Below, piece after piece: positions 45,017 to 57,527 of a DNA stretch of 64,000 bases; positions within the stretch are counted from its first letter, which is position 1, and every line of letters starts with the position of its first letter. This DNA is from Drancourtella massiliensis (GTDB lineage: Bacteria; Bacillota; Clostridia; Lachnospirales; Lachnospiraceae). A model generated the notes under the pieces. It saw only the letters and a list, made by a program, of their open reading frames with translations. It made no database searches and was not told the origin of the DNA. The DNA lies in the NCBI RefSeq assembly GCF_016900655.1, contig NZ_JACJKH010000003.1, forward strand, positions 121,687-185,686, in the 5' to 3' direction. A program made the position numbers and the translations under genes.

Positions 45017-45088
45017 GCGAATCCCCGCCAGCCAGTCAAGAGCGGCGTAGCCGTGAAGTTTACTCTTGACTGGCTGGCGGGGATTCGC
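45017..45088. repeat. Perfect 26-bp inverted repeat with 20-nt loop
   Basis: Arms at 45017-45042 and 45063-45088 are perfect complements (outer GCGAATCCCC, inner CAAGAG). The loop can itself fold (CGGC-GTA-GCCG). It marks the boundary between the mobilisation genes and the AT-rich cargo. A shorter hairpin (GGGCT/AGCCC) precedes it at about 44986. It may be a terminator or a replication/transfer structure such as a single-strand origin. Confidence 0.75.
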
Positions 45089-45096
45089 TGTTTCTC

Positions 45097-45125
45097 TTTA
45101 CTCTTTCAAATGAAGAAGCTATAAT
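45097..45125 (+). promoter_or_regulatory. Promoter of the cargo gene pair
   Basis: TTTACT (45097-45102), 17 bp, TATAAT (45120-45125), 36 bp upstream of the first cargo start codon (45161). It lies just after the long inverted repeat, so the cargo is transcribed independently of the mob genes. Confidence 0.7.
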
Positions 45126-45160
45126 TAAGTTATGGAAATTAGAGAAAGGGTTAGGGGAGC

Positions 45161-47833
45161 ATGGATATTATAAAGGAATTAAAAAGAGATGGTATGTTAC
45201 TGAAAAAGATTCCTAAAAAAGAGCAAACGATAGAACTTTGCAAAGCGGCTATTAGACAAAATCCTTTAGCCTTACAGTTTGTGTCCAGAAAATGCTTAGA
45301 TTCCAAAATGTGTTTGGCAGCAGTAAAAAAGAATGGACAAGCATTTCGATATGTCCCTGGACAGCTTGTTACTAAACGAATGTGTGAATTAGCAGTTGAA
45401 GCAGTCCCGGAATTATTGAATAATGTGCCAGAAAATTTTAAAACATCAATGATTTGTATAAATGCAATTAAAAAAGATGTAAATACATTGTCGTTTGTTT
45501 CACAGGAAAAAAGATATGAATTATTCGATGATAATACGGAAATTGATTTAATAGAAAAAATTGTTGCACATAATCTTAAGTGGTTAGTGTATATGCCTAA
45601 TCGCCCAGATGTGAAGGCATTATGTATAAATTATATGGAAGAAGATTTTTCTATTGCACAGTATATGCCAGAACAGGTGAAAATATCTGAAGATATTTTG
45701 AGTTATCAAAAATCAAAAGGGAAATTGCAATTTACACACAAATATTATGATTCTGAGGAAAAAAAGTTTAACGTCAAAATTAAAGTGGTATGCGGGCATC
45801 ATAAATCAATATTCGACGACAAAAAGATAATAGAAGAATCATATTGTGTCCAAGAAAAATTTGAAGATTTTGACAAATTCTATGCTTTTTTAGATGGAAA
45901 TCTTTTTGATGCTGAGTTGAGAAGTTTTGATTTTCGTGGAATTGATTTAAGAAATTATAATATTGAAGGTGCAATTATCAATAGTGAGATATTGCAATCG
46001 CAAGGACTATATGACGGAACATATTTTGCTACTATAAAAAAGACTTTGGGAACTGACGAAATTATGGGAAATAATGAAATTATGATACCTGATGAATTTT
46101 GTTATCCCAAGCCCATTGACGATGATGAACATGAACGGTTTGATATTAACCATATTCCATTTTTTTATATTAGCGATATCCATTTGACACATCGAGTTTG
46201 TAATAAATTTGAGGATAAGGCAACAAAAGAAGAAATACGTTCATATATAAAATTTTTGGCAAGAAGTATGGTTCGCTCCATTGGAACCAGACCATTTAAT
46301 AGTTATTTGCTGATTGCGGGGGATACTTCATCTATTTTTGAGTTTACGGTTATCTTTTATAATGAGCTTATACAGTGGTGGAATCCAAATCAGATAGTGG
46401 TTGTGTCTGGTAATCACGAATTATGGGATCCTTATGTTGAGATGGAAGATAACGTAGAGATATATAGAAAATTTTTTGCGAAATTAGGTATAGTATTTTT
46501 GCAAAATGATTTAATGTGTGTAGAAGATAGAAAAAAATGTGAGATACTCAGTGAAGCAGAAATACTGAAAACGAGCAAAGAAGAGTTACGGAATAAGGTT
46601 CAATGTAGTTCGGTTATTATTTTAGGTGGAATAGGATTTAGCGGTTTAAATAAAAAATTTAATGCATCAAATATACGATATGGGAAAAGTTTTGATGAAT
46701 TATCAAGAGAAGCAGCGTGGAAGAAAGATATACAAGAGGCAAATTGTTTTAACACTATATACACAAAAGTACTGGAATGTTTAGGGAAAAATAGAGTTAT
46801 AGTCCTTACGCATGTCAAGAAAGGGGACTGGAATACAGAAATACACAATCCACATTGGATATATTTGAACGGACATAATCACCAAAACTTTTATGAAATA
46901 AGCGATAGGAGAACTATATATGCTGATAATCAAATTGGATATAGAGCAAAGAATATTGGATTAAAATATTTCTATTGTGATAATGATTATGACATATTTG
47001 CTTATTATCAAGATGGAGTACATGAAATAACAAAGGAGCAGTATATTGATTTTAACAGAGGAAAATTGGTTTCTATGTCATTTAAAAGGGAAGACGGAAC
47101 AATTTATATGTTAAAAAGAGATAGTATGTATTTATTTTTAATATATTGCCAATATTCAAAACGTTCAAGAGGAAAATCTCTTTATCTTATGAACGGTGGC
47201 AAATTGGGAAGATTAAGACGAAATAGATTGGAAGATTTATCTTATTATTATGATAACCTTGAAAAATATGCGGAAAATGTAAATCAACTACTATATAGAT
47301 ATGTAGGAGGTCAACAGAAGCTTTCTGAATTTATTAAGCATCTTGGAGGTTCTGGAAAGATACATGGTTGCATTGTTGACGTGGAAAGACCAAACGAACT
47401 GGAAGGATTTTCTTATTGTCATTTATTTGTTAATCCGATAGATGGGAAAGTAACGCCATATTTTGCTTATGATGTAAAATCAAGAATTGTTTACAAAGAT
47501 TTAAAAACCCTGTTGCAAGCGCATGATAGCTGCAAGTTAATGGCTAATAATTATTTGCGGATTGAAAAAGAAGCTGCAAATAATTTGCCGATTGTCCAAT
47601 ATTCGGGGCAGATGGAAGAATGGGAAAATGAAGATGCTATGTATGATGAGGGTAGTTATCTTTATAAGATTTCTCGAATTATAAAAAGTTTGCAATATTG
47701 CACAGAGAAAAATATTGTGCGTTTATGGAATGAAGAATTGCTGAATTATGATTTTGTAAATCGGATTAAACAATCGAATCAAATTGATGAAATTGTAGAT
47801 GATAGATTAATGATTGATGAAAAGAGTGTTTAA
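45161..47833 (+). CDS. Large metallophosphoesterase with DUF4116-like repeats (cargo, candidate defence)
   Basis: The 890-aa protein starts with helical repeats (about residues 20-175: TIELCKAAIRQNPLALQFVS, KMCLAAVKKNGQAFRYVP, KRMCELAVEAVPELLNNVP, SMICINAIKKDVNTLSFVS) in the style of DUF4116. A short pentapeptide-like run follows (FDFRGIDLRNYNIEGAIINS, about 248-268). The phosphoesterase core then shows ISDIH near 336, AGDTSS near 386, SGNHELW near 415, LTHVKKG near 549 and NGHNHQ near 568. The C-terminal 250 residues are unrecognised. The gene is AT-rich compared with its mobile-element neighbours. It forms an operon with the HEPN-like gene 72 bp downstream. Confidence 0.8.
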   Translation: MDIIKELKRDGMLLKKIPKKEQTIELCKAAIRQNPLALQFVSRKCLDSKMCLAAVKKNGQAFRYVPGQLVTKRMCELAVEAVPELLNNVPENFKTSMICINAIKKDVNTLSFVSQEKRYELFDDNTEIDLIEKIVAHNLKWLVYMPNRPDVKALCINYMEEDFSIAQYMPEQVKISEDILSYQKSKGKLQFTHKYYDSEEKKFNVKIKVVCGHHKSIFDDKKIIEESYCVQEKFEDFDKFYAFLDGNLFDAELRSFDFRGIDLRNYNIEGAIINSEILQSQGLYDGTYFATIKKTLGTDEIMGNNEIMIPDEFCYPKPIDDDEHERFDINHIPFFYISDIHLTHRVCNKFEDKATKEEIRSYIKFLARSMVRSIGTRPFNSYLLIAGDTSSIFEFTVIFYNELIQWWNPNQIVVVSGNHELWDPYVEMEDNVEIYRKFFAKLGIVFLQNDLMCVEDRKKCEILSEAEILKTSKEELRNKVQCSSVIILGGIGFSGLNKKFNASNIRYGKSFDELSREAAWKKDIQEANCFNTIYTKVLECLGKNRVIVLTHVKKGDWNTEIHNPHWIYLNGHNHQNFYEISDRRTIYADNQIGYRAKNIGLKYFYCDNDYDIFAYYQDGVHEITKEQYIDFNRGKLVSMSFKREDGTIYMLKRDSMYLFLIYCQYSKRSRGKSLYLMNGGKLGRLRRNRLEDLSYYYDNLEKYAENVNQLLYRYVGGQQKLSEFIKHLGGSGKIHGCIVDVERPNELEGFSYCHLFVNPIDGKVTPYFAYDVKSRIVYKDLKTLLQAHDSCKLMANNYLRIEKEAANNLPIVQYSGQMEEWENEDAMYDEGSYLYKISRIIKSLQYCTEKNIVRLWNEELLNYDFVNRIKQSNQIDEIVDDRLMIDEKSV

Positions 47834-47905
47834 TGGTAATGTTACGATTTAGATGCTCTGGAAGCCTTATATTTCGAGAGATTCCAGACGCATAGGAGGA
47901 GACTA

Positions 47906-49666
47906 ATGATTAAGAGAGGATTGAAAAACTGGAAGGATATTTCTGATTTGCAAGGAATGTTATTTTTTGTACAGCGGATGGATGAATTGCTTTTTCATTA
48001 TTCAATGGATACATATAAAACACCAACGTTAAATATAAAATTATTATTACGTGAATATTTAGAAACTGTTGATAATATTAAAGAGGGGGTGCTAAAGGAT
48101 AAAAATGAGCTTCCAATATTTGAAGAAATTGTGTGGTCCTTGAAGGGGGATATTGCAGCGCAGAAAATCATTGGTATTAGTATAACTAAAGAATTTCTAA
48201 AAAACCATGGTTCTTATGACGGCAATATGAAAAGGAAGGTCTGTCAACTATTTTTAGATAAATTATCTAATCGTAGATATTTGGAAGAAATTGAGATGGA
48301 GTTAAAAGATGCAGTTTTAGAGGATAGAAAAAAGGAAATTGAGTTATGCTCAAAATATTTAGTAAGAGAACTTACAGTTTTAGGATATAACTCAAGGTTT
48401 ATTTTTTCATGTTTAAATAAAGTGTTTTTTTTAAAAAGTGTGAATGATGTAGCGAGTTTAGATACTTTTTTTAGTTGTTTTGATTCTGAAGTGAAAGGAT
48501 ATTCGGTGTATTTTACAGTTCATAAAGAGCTTGCGAAATTTAGTGGACTATTATCGGAAAAAATGCCTGAAAATTCTATTGTTATTTTGGACAATAATAA
48601 AATTCCGAAAGGTATTCAAAAGATTGAAGGATATAGTATTATTGAAATTAAAAATTTAAATGCATATGATGAATATTCAGCTTATGAAATGGGGAAAAGT
48701 ATAATCGGATTATTAAATCATTTTTACTCGTTTTTTAGGTATGTTGAAAATGGTATTTATAAAAATGGATTTGTGAAAGTAGGAGAAAATAAGATTAAAT
48801 ATATTAAGGAACCTGTATCTGGTATAGAAAAATCAAAAAAAACCAAATCATTTGCGGTATCTTCTACTAGTGCTTTAAATCTATTTGACATGGCGACTAC
48901 GAATTATGAAAATTTGTATAAACTATCTAGAATTATGGAGATACATAATATGGCATTAGGGATTCGATCGCCATCTAATGCTTTGCTAAGTTTATGGTCC
49001 ATTCTTGAACTATTGTTGGAAAAAGAAAAAAACGATAATGACCGTAGTAGGATTTTTAATATTATTGATTTGGTAATACCTTACTTAATAAACTCTTATA
49101 TTGAAAAGATAGTAAAAAATTTACTATCAGATTTGCAACGATGGAGTAAAAGGAAAACAGATACTGTCTTATCAGGGATTACGGTAGGGGGAGATGAAAT
49201 AGAGAAATTATTTGCATTTATTGCACTTGAGGTATATGATGATAAGAGAAAAGAATTGTACAAGGAATTAGAAGCGTTTCCATTATTGAGATTTAGGATT
49301 TTTACTTTAAATGAGCAATTTGGCACGAAGAAAAATCTCAACCGTATGTTAAATGAACATGAAAAAAAAGTAAGATGGCATTTGCAGCGAATTTATCGAG
49401 CAAGAAATTGTATAATTCATGATGGAGATGACATAATGAATATTGAGAATTTGGTTGAAAATCTTCTTTCCTATGTAGATATAATATGTGAGAGAATCAT
49501 CCAAAAGATAGGCGGGAGTGGCTATAAATATACAGTGTCTGATGCAATTGTGGAAGAAAACTTACAGGCAAAAGATTATCAGATGATATCCGAAACGATA
49601 AGTGATATTGATGATAAAAATTTTACGATTTTTCTGTATCATAGCGCAGAAGGCATAGTTTTATAG
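47906..49666 (+). CDS. HEPN-like (ApeA-type C-terminus) protein, second cargo gene
   Basis: AGGAGG lies before the ATG. The 586-aa protein is mostly an unrecognised N-terminal region (about 1-340). The C-terminal domain starts with a helix SNALLSLWSILELLLEKEK (about residues 354-372) and ends with HLQRIYRARNCIIHDGDDIMNIENLVENLLSYV. This contains RNCIIH, an R-x4-H motif at residues 500-505, the HEPN ribonuclease signature. HEPN proteins of this type act as toxins or RNases in defence. It shares the promoter and AT-rich composition of the phosphoesterase gene. Confidence 0.7.
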   Translation: MIKRGLKNWKDISDLQGMLFFVQRMDELLFHYSMDTYKTPTLNIKLLLREYLETVDNIKEGVLKDKNELPIFEEIVWSLKGDIAAQKIIGISITKEFLKNHGSYDGNMKRKVCQLFLDKLSNRRYLEEIEMELKDAVLEDRKKEIELCSKYLVRELTVLGYNSRFIFSCLNKVFFLKSVNDVASLDTFFSCFDSEVKGYSVYFTVHKELAKFSGLLSEKMPENSIVILDNNKIPKGIQKIEGYSIIEIKNLNAYDEYSAYEMGKSIIGLLNHFYSFFRYVENGIYKNGFVKVGENKIKYIKEPVSGIEKSKKTKSFAVSSTSALNLFDMATTNYENLYKLSRIMEIHNMALGIRSPSNALLSLWSILELLLEKEKNDNDRSRIFNIIDLVIPYLINSYIEKIVKNLLSDLQRWSKRKTDTVLSGITVGGDEIEKLFAFIALEVYDDKRKELYKELEAFPLLRFRIFTLNEQFGTKKNLNRMLNEHEKKVRWHLQRIYRARNCIIHDGDDIMNIENLVENLLSYVDIICERIIQKIGGSGYKYTVSDAIVEENLQAKDYQMISETISDIDDKNFTIFLYHSAEGIVL

Positions 49667-49683
49667 GAGAATTTATGATATAG

Positions 49684-49816
49684 CGGCAACATAGTGGCAA
49701 CAGAAAATCAGCAAGCCAGAATAAATGATGTAATTGAAATGAAAAATGGTGTGTATTTGCATAAAACCTAAACGAATATAGTTAACGATAACGAAGAACA
49801 CGCCGAGTTCGAATAG
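49684..49816 (+). other. Right attachment region A (end of unit I)
   Basis: The region starts with a pair of direct repeats (GGCAACATAG, then TGGCAACAG) and ends with GAGTTCGAATAG (49805-49816), which reads Glu-Phe-Glu-stop. It is similar along its length to the region at 60562-60692, including CAGAAAATCAG, AAACCTAAAC and ACACGCCGAGTT. It marks the boundary between units I and II. Confidence 0.75.
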
Positions 49817-50207
49817 CGGACGAAAATGCGAAAAAGCCCGTAAATAAAGGCTTTGCGGGACTTCTGAATTGCCCGGTGGAGTGCAAATGGAGTTAAAATT
49901 TATTTTTTTCTCTTGCTTTTATTCCGGACAATGACGAGATTTTCGCAAAATCATCCAAATTCAGAAAGATATAATTAGTGGAAATTAAAGAACAGTTTGT
50001 TTTAATGGAAGTATTTTCCGTTGGAGCAAACTGTTTTTTTATACTCTTTTTCAATGAGCTCCTGATACCAGATACATTATGGAAGCAACCGTAAAAAAAA
50101 TAATTTTTGCAAAAATCCGAAATAGGATGTCCTGTTTTGCACCTGTCAGTACAGAGTATATGAAAAGATAAATATTCAAAATACAGGATGTAAATAACGG
50201 TGAATTA

Positions 50208-50353
50208 GTACCATCTGCACGGTCTAACTGTACCACCCTGCCGAAACAAGAGTACCGCCTTGCCGGTTGGCTGTACCGGTCGGCAACTGCACTTTGCCAA
50301 CGATGCGAACCACTTTTCCGGTGAAGTGAACCATCCTTCCGGATGGTTGATCC
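50208..50353. repeat. Array of 21-22 bp periodic motifs, IS21-type terminal repeats
   Basis: GTACC occurs at 50208, 50230, 50252 and 50273 (spacing 22, 22, 21). GAACC/GAACC/GATCC occur at 50307, 50328 and 50349 (spacing 21). IS21-family ends carry such multiple repeated transposase-binding sites. The neighbouring istB fragment supports this. The rest of 49817-50207 has no gene; it includes a small GC-rich hairpin near 49843-49860. Confidence 0.6.
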
Positions 50354-50611
50354 ACTCGATATTCGATTACTTTGCCTAAAGACGGTATCTGGCGAGAATG
50401 GAGCTTGCAATGGCTGTTATCGCCTCGCTGACGCAACTACGACATTGACAAGTGCCATCCTGCCAGATGAATGACAGCTAAACAAAGCAAACGCATTCCG
50501 TGCTGATGGAGCGTTGACTCCACAGCCGATGACCTGATGTTTTCAGGACATCTTACATAGAGTCATTCCAGCACATACGCTGATGACTATAGATTATTAC
50601 CTTGACAACTT

Positions 50612-51013
50612 AATACCGGTCGTCATCCTGACCCTGGGCAATCCTTATCATGGAATCCACATGCTCCTTAAATGACATTGGATCTCCGCCATCATAGTAG
50701 ATCCTCATGTACTCCTGGTACGCCAGGTTATCGTAGAGAAGCGTGTCAGCTGCGTCTTGTCCAGCTTACGGTCCGGATGGTATTCGATCTCTTCCATACA
50801 AGCATTTGGCGCTGAAAATCCGGCATCACGGATGCATTTGGCGAGCTTATTGGCCTGGCGGCGGTTCCACTCTGCATCGACCAGGAGAGCGATCCGCTCC
50901 TCGAAGCCGAGACTGCTGTAGGTATCAGGATCGCTCAACTGGGACTCCAGTTCTTTGGCCATGGCTGAGAACCGCATCTGCTTGAGGGTATCAATCGTTG
51001 ACTGGTTGATCAT
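50612..51013 (-). pseudogene. Truncated istB (IS21-family helper ATPase)
   Basis: The frame from 51013 reads MINQSTIDTLKQMRFSAMA, then FEERIALLVDAEWNRRQANKLAKCI and IEYHPDRKLDKTQL. This is the N-terminus of IstB, which should be about 250 aa with a P-loop that is absent here. After KTQL the frame is disturbed. A different frame continues for about 40 codons (NLAYQEYMRIYYDGGDP, then FKEHVDSMIRIAQG) to a stop near 50612, apparently the end of an unrelated gene. Confidence 0.8.
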
Positions 51014-51171
51014 ATGTTTGCACCCCCTTTCCGGAAAGCATCAGCGTCTCGTGTGATCCCGTGGCGGGTGCCATTTTTCGGCACAGGTGCTTCAGCGGCT
51101 TGATTGAGGGGAATCCTATCCTGTCCGTTTTTGAGAATGGTGAGGATGCTCCTCAGCGCAGGTGTCGATGA
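51010..51171 (-). pseudogene. 3' remnant of istA (IS21-family transposase)
   Basis: The minus frame ending at 51010 reads LRSILTILKNGQD, then NQAAEAPVPKNGTRHGITRDADAFRKGGANI. Its stop overlaps the istB start, as usual for istA/istB. Only the last 50 codons remain. The junction with the excisionase-like remnant is near 51171. Confidence 0.65.
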
Positions 51172-51351
51172 AAAGTAAAACAGACATCGGCTTATGAAAT
51201 CATTGGTAACCTGAACAAAGAACTGGAAGAACAGGGATATCTGACACTTAGAGGAAAAGTTCCAACAAAATATTTTGTAAAGCGTTTCTATGGAGTAGAA
51301 GACACCTGCGAAATCCCACAGGAAGAAGGAAAGGAATGGTTTCATGCGTAA
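51172..51351 (+). pseudogene. Broken excisionase-like HTH gene of unit II
   Basis: In frame from 51172: KVKQTSAYEIIGNLNKELEE, then QGYLTLRGKVPTKYFVKRFYG and a charged tail to TAA at 51349. It resembles the intact protein at 40134-40313. The N-terminus is cut by the IS21-type remnant, evidence that unit II once had its own excision/integration genes. Confidence 0.75.
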
Positions 51352-51357
51352 GTAGCA

Positions 51358-52101
51358 TGTGAAGGTGGAAAGGCAACCTATAAGTTTAGATGCTCAGATA
51401 CAGGGCGTGGTATGAGTAAAAGTTTTCTTTCTCATGTATTTGAACCGTTCGCACAAGAAGATTCCAGTGCAAGGACCAGTTATATGGGAACTGGGCTTGG
51501 AATGCCGATTGCCAAACAACTCACAGAAATGATGGGCGGAAAGATTGCGGTAGAAAGCGAATTAAATGTCGGTACAACCTTCACAGTTACAATTTCATTT
51601 GAACTCGATTCAGATTATAAAGAAGAAGACACGCTGGAAGAGGAAAATTTATCGAAAAATCTTTCGGGATTGACAGCACTTTTGGTAGAAGATAATGAGT
51701 TGAATATGGAGATTGCTAAGTTTATTCTGGAAAATGCTGGAATCAATGTCGTCACTGCAAAAGATGGAAAAGAGGCAGTCGATATTTTTGCGAAATCAGA
51801 GGTGCATTATTTTGATGTGATTCTCATGGATATTATGATGCCGGTGATGGATGGACTGACTGCTACAAAAACAATCAGATCACTGGAACGGCAAGAAGCA
51901 AAAACAATTCCTATTTTTGCAATGACTGCAAATGCGTTTCTGGATGATAAAAAACAAAGCAAAGAAGCCGGAATGAATGAACACTTATCGAAGCCGTTGG
52001 ATGAAAAGAAACTGATGAATACGATTTGGAAATATACAATCGGGAAAAATTCCAATAGCAAAGGATTGTTGGTAGAGGTATATTCGTTTTTGGGTAAATA
52101 A
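51358..52101 (+). pseudogene. 3' fragment of a hybrid histidine kinase with receiver domain
   Basis: The frame contains the end of an ATPase domain (CSDTGRGMSKSFLSHVFEPFAQEDSS, GTGLGMPIAKQLTEMMGGKIAVESE). A receiver domain follows (ALLVEDNELNMEIAKFILENAG, phospho-Asp in VILMDIMMPVMDG, and LSKPLDEKKL). The sensor and phosphoacceptor-His domains are missing, so the product cannot work as a kinase. An internal ATG at 51412 could still express a receiver-containing fragment. Confidence 0.85.
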
Positions 52102-52109
52102 CAATTCTA

Positions 52110-52140
52110 AGCGGTTGATCTTTATGGTTGACCGCTTTTT
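52110..52140 (+). terminator. Terminator after the kinase fragment
   Basis: AGCGGTTGATC (52110-52120) pairs fully (with G-U) with GGTTGACCGCT (52126-52136), followed by TTTTT. Confidence 0.8.
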
Positions 52141-52283
52141 CCGCCTTCAAAAAATCAGAAGATTCTATTCCAGCAATTTCTGGTAATTCAATGAAAATCT
52201 GTTGAATACAGCATGATTCTACCATTAAGGGGTGTACTTTTTCTGAGAAAATAGATACTATAATCCCAAAAGGGGGAATGGCT

Positions 52284-53180
52284 ATGGACCTTGTGAAAAT
52301 CGGAAGCTATATTGCAGAAAAAAGAAAAAAACTTGGTATGACTCAAAAACAGCTCGCTGAGAAACTGGGGAAGAGTGATAAGTCAGTTTCTAAGTGGGAA
52401 CGAGGGATCTGTTTACCAGATGTGTCTGTGTATTTAGAATTATGTGAAATATTAGGCATCAGTCTAAATGAATTTTTGGCTGGTGAAGATATTGAGGTAA
52501 CTAATGTAGAAAAAAAATCGGAAGATACACTGATACAGATATCAAAAGATAGTAGTCATAAACAGCGTTATTTAAAGAAGATTATTGCTGTACTTCTTAT
52601 TGTTGTGGGAGTATGTGTTATTGTTTTTGGAATCATGGTATGTAATAAATTGCGGCAACCACAAAATTATATAGAAGCAGTAGCACCAGATAGTGTAGAA
52701 ATGAAAACAGCTGAATTGTTATCTGGAATTGATGGAACCATGATGTTTCGATACAATTCAAAAGATACATTTCAAACATTGTATGTTTACTTGTCAGAAT
52801 ACCAGTCTGGAAAACGAATTTCTCATAAGAAGGTTTTGGAACTTTCCTATGAGGATGTGAAATCTGCAAAAAATGGATGGATTGTTATTACGCCGGATTT
52901 TGATAATTTTACTGCAAAGCTTATTGCGGCAGATGAATATTCAAAATATATGACAGAAATGCCAATCTTGGAGGGTGTTGCAAACAGAGAATATTATGAC
53001 AGATCTGCAACGTCTATAGAGAACAAAAGCCCGATAGAATACGGAACAGAGCAAGGATTGGCAGCACTGATCTATGGCGAACAAGGAGTGAGTTCGTTGC
53101 CGATACAGGATATTAAAGGTGAATACATAGATACAGATAATGAGTATATGTATTATTATTCGGTTGAGTTCGTAAAATAA
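52284..53180 (+). CDS. XRE family regulator with membrane segment
   Basis: The 298-aa protein has an HTH_3 domain (KIGSYIAEKRKKLGMTQKQLAEKLGKSDKSVSKWERGICLPD), a linker and one membrane segment near residues 95-118 (IIAVLLIVVGVCVIVFGIMV). An extracytoplasmic domain of about 170 residues is not recognised. The architecture suggests a membrane-tethered regulator that senses an external signal. AAAGGGGG lies upstream. Confidence 0.82.
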   Translation: MDLVKIGSYIAEKRKKLGMTQKQLAEKLGKSDKSVSKWERGICLPDVSVYLELCEILGISLNEFLAGEDIEVTNVEKKSEDTLIQISKDSSHKQRYLKKIIAVLLIVVGVCVIVFGIMVCNKLRQPQNYIEAVAPDSVEMKTAELLSGIDGTMMFRYNSKDTFQTLYVYLSEYQSGKRISHKKVLELSYEDVKSAKNGWIVITPDFDNFTAKLIAADEYSKYMTEMPILEGVANREYYDRSATSIENKSPIEYGTEQGLAALIYGEQGVSSLPIQDIKGEYIDTDNEYMYYYSVEFVK

Positions 53181-53198
53181 GAATAGTAAAAGAGAGAA

Positions 53199-53242
53199 GA
53201 GGATACCACAAATCATTGCTTTGATAATTCTGTGGTATCCTC
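53199..53242. terminator. Bidirectional terminator between convergent genes
   Basis: GAGGATACCACA (53199-53210) and TGTGGTATCCTC (53231-53242) form a perfect 12-bp stem between the XRE gene (stop 53180) and the AraC gene (stop 53253). Confidence 0.85.
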
Positions 53243-53252
53243 TTTGTGGATT

Positions 53253-54116
53253 TCAGAATTTGTTTCTCAGCTTTCGGTATTCTCGCGGTGAATATCCTCT
53301 CAGCTTGTGAAAAAGCCGACTGAAATACAGCTGGTTATCATATCCGACGATTTTAGAGATTTCATTGATGGAATAGGTTGTTGTTTCAAGTAACATCTGA
53401 GCATTGTTGATCCGGATTCCTACGATGAATTGCATTGGTGTGGAACCGGTGTATTTTTTGAAATTCCGAATAAACCAACTGACACTCATGCCTCGTGAGG
53501 CTGCGTAATCCTCTATGTTGATGTCCTGATTATAATTTTCGCTGAAATAGGTAACTGCAGTGTTCATTTCCTGATCCAGGCATTCGTTTTTCAGAATATG
53601 TTCTCGTGTCAGTTCTCGGTGGAAAGTGATTAGTAGATGACGAAGCAGAAGAACAAGCATTTCCTCATAGTTGTCCTGACAGCGTTGAAGTTCTATGATA
53701 ATACGCTTGAAAACCCGTTCATATTCCATAGATGTGCCAACTTGGAAAACCCGTTCTTTATCCGGAAATCCATACTGACGTAAGATATTTTTAACATTGC
53801 TGCCTGTAAAATGAATCCAGTATACTTCTGTCTTATCTTCCCCATAATATTCATATTTCTGAAGCTCTTTCGGTCTGTACAGTACAATATTACCGGCGGG
53901 AACAATCGTTTCATTATCTACATTGTCAAAATGAAAATGTCCACAACCGGCAGTGATATAGATGATCTGATAATCCAGGCGTCCCCTTGGACGGTAGGTT
54001 GGTAATTTTGGATGGCTGGAAAGGCGATAAGTACCACAGCTTCCTACAATCAGTGGGCGACTTTTGTCTTTGAAATCCATATGGGAGTGGTTCAGATAAC
54101 CAGTATTCATATACAT
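53253..54116 (-). CDS. AraC family regulator of the lactose cassette
   Basis: The 287-aa protein has an N-terminal cupin (AGCGHFHFDNVDNETIVPAGNIVLYRPKELQKYEYYG). A C-terminal double HTH follows (INIEDYAASRGMSVSWFIRNFKKYTGSTPMQFIVGIRINNAQ, then ISKIVGYDNQLYFSRLFHKLRGYSPREYR). It is divergent from lacZ, and repeated sites lie in the gap, so it probably activates lacZ in response to a sugar. Confidence 0.9.
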   Translation of the reverse strand: MYMNTGYLNHSHMDFKDKSRPLIVGSCGTYRLSSHPKLPTYRPRGRLDYQIIYITAGCGHFHFDNVDNETIVPAGNIVLYRPKELQKYEYYGEDKTEVYWIHFTGSNVKNILRQYGFPDKERVFQVGTSMEYERVFKRIIIELQRCQDNYEEMLVLLLRHLLITFHRELTREHILKNECLDQEMNTAVTYFSENYNQDINIEDYAASRGMSVSWFIRNFKKYTGSTPMQFIVGIRINNAQMLLETTTYSINEISKIVGYDNQLYFSRLFHKLRGYSPREYRKLRNKF

Positions 54117-54162
54117 AGGGCAGCACCTCTTTTCCTACTTTTTACCATTGTATCATTTAGTG

Positions 54163-54206
54163 CATATTTTGTCTAATCCAATTCATAGACATATTTTGCG
54201 GATTAG
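54163..54206. promoter_or_regulatory. Candidate AraC operator between araC-like gene and lacZ
   Basis: CATATTTTG occurs twice as a direct repeat (54163-54171 and 54190-54198, spacing 27). CTAATCC (54173-54179) and GGATTAG (54200-54206) form an inverted repeat. A -10-like TATAGA follows at about 54217. The arrangement suits an AraC dimer. Confidence 0.55.
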
Positions 54207-54252
54207 GATAAGCTATGTATAGAAAAACAAAGAAACGTAAACAAAAAAGTAA

Positions 54253-57357
<3,105 letters not shown>

Positions 57358-57527
57358 TAAAGTTTTAAGTAACCCGTTAACAAGGAAGGAGAGTCTGGGT
57401 GTTTTGTAAAGTCCGGATATACAGAACAATCAGACAAAAACAAAGCAAAAAAATTTAGAATTAGGCACCATACTGTTAGGCATCTTGAGATTCTAAGTGC
57501 GATGAATATGAGGAGCAAAAGAATTCT

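Noticed and set aside
50208..50353. Regularly spaced repeats resembling a CRISPR array
   Set aside because: Units are only 21-22 bp with degenerate cores and no unique spacers, no cas genes are nearby, and an istB fragment fits IS21 ends better.
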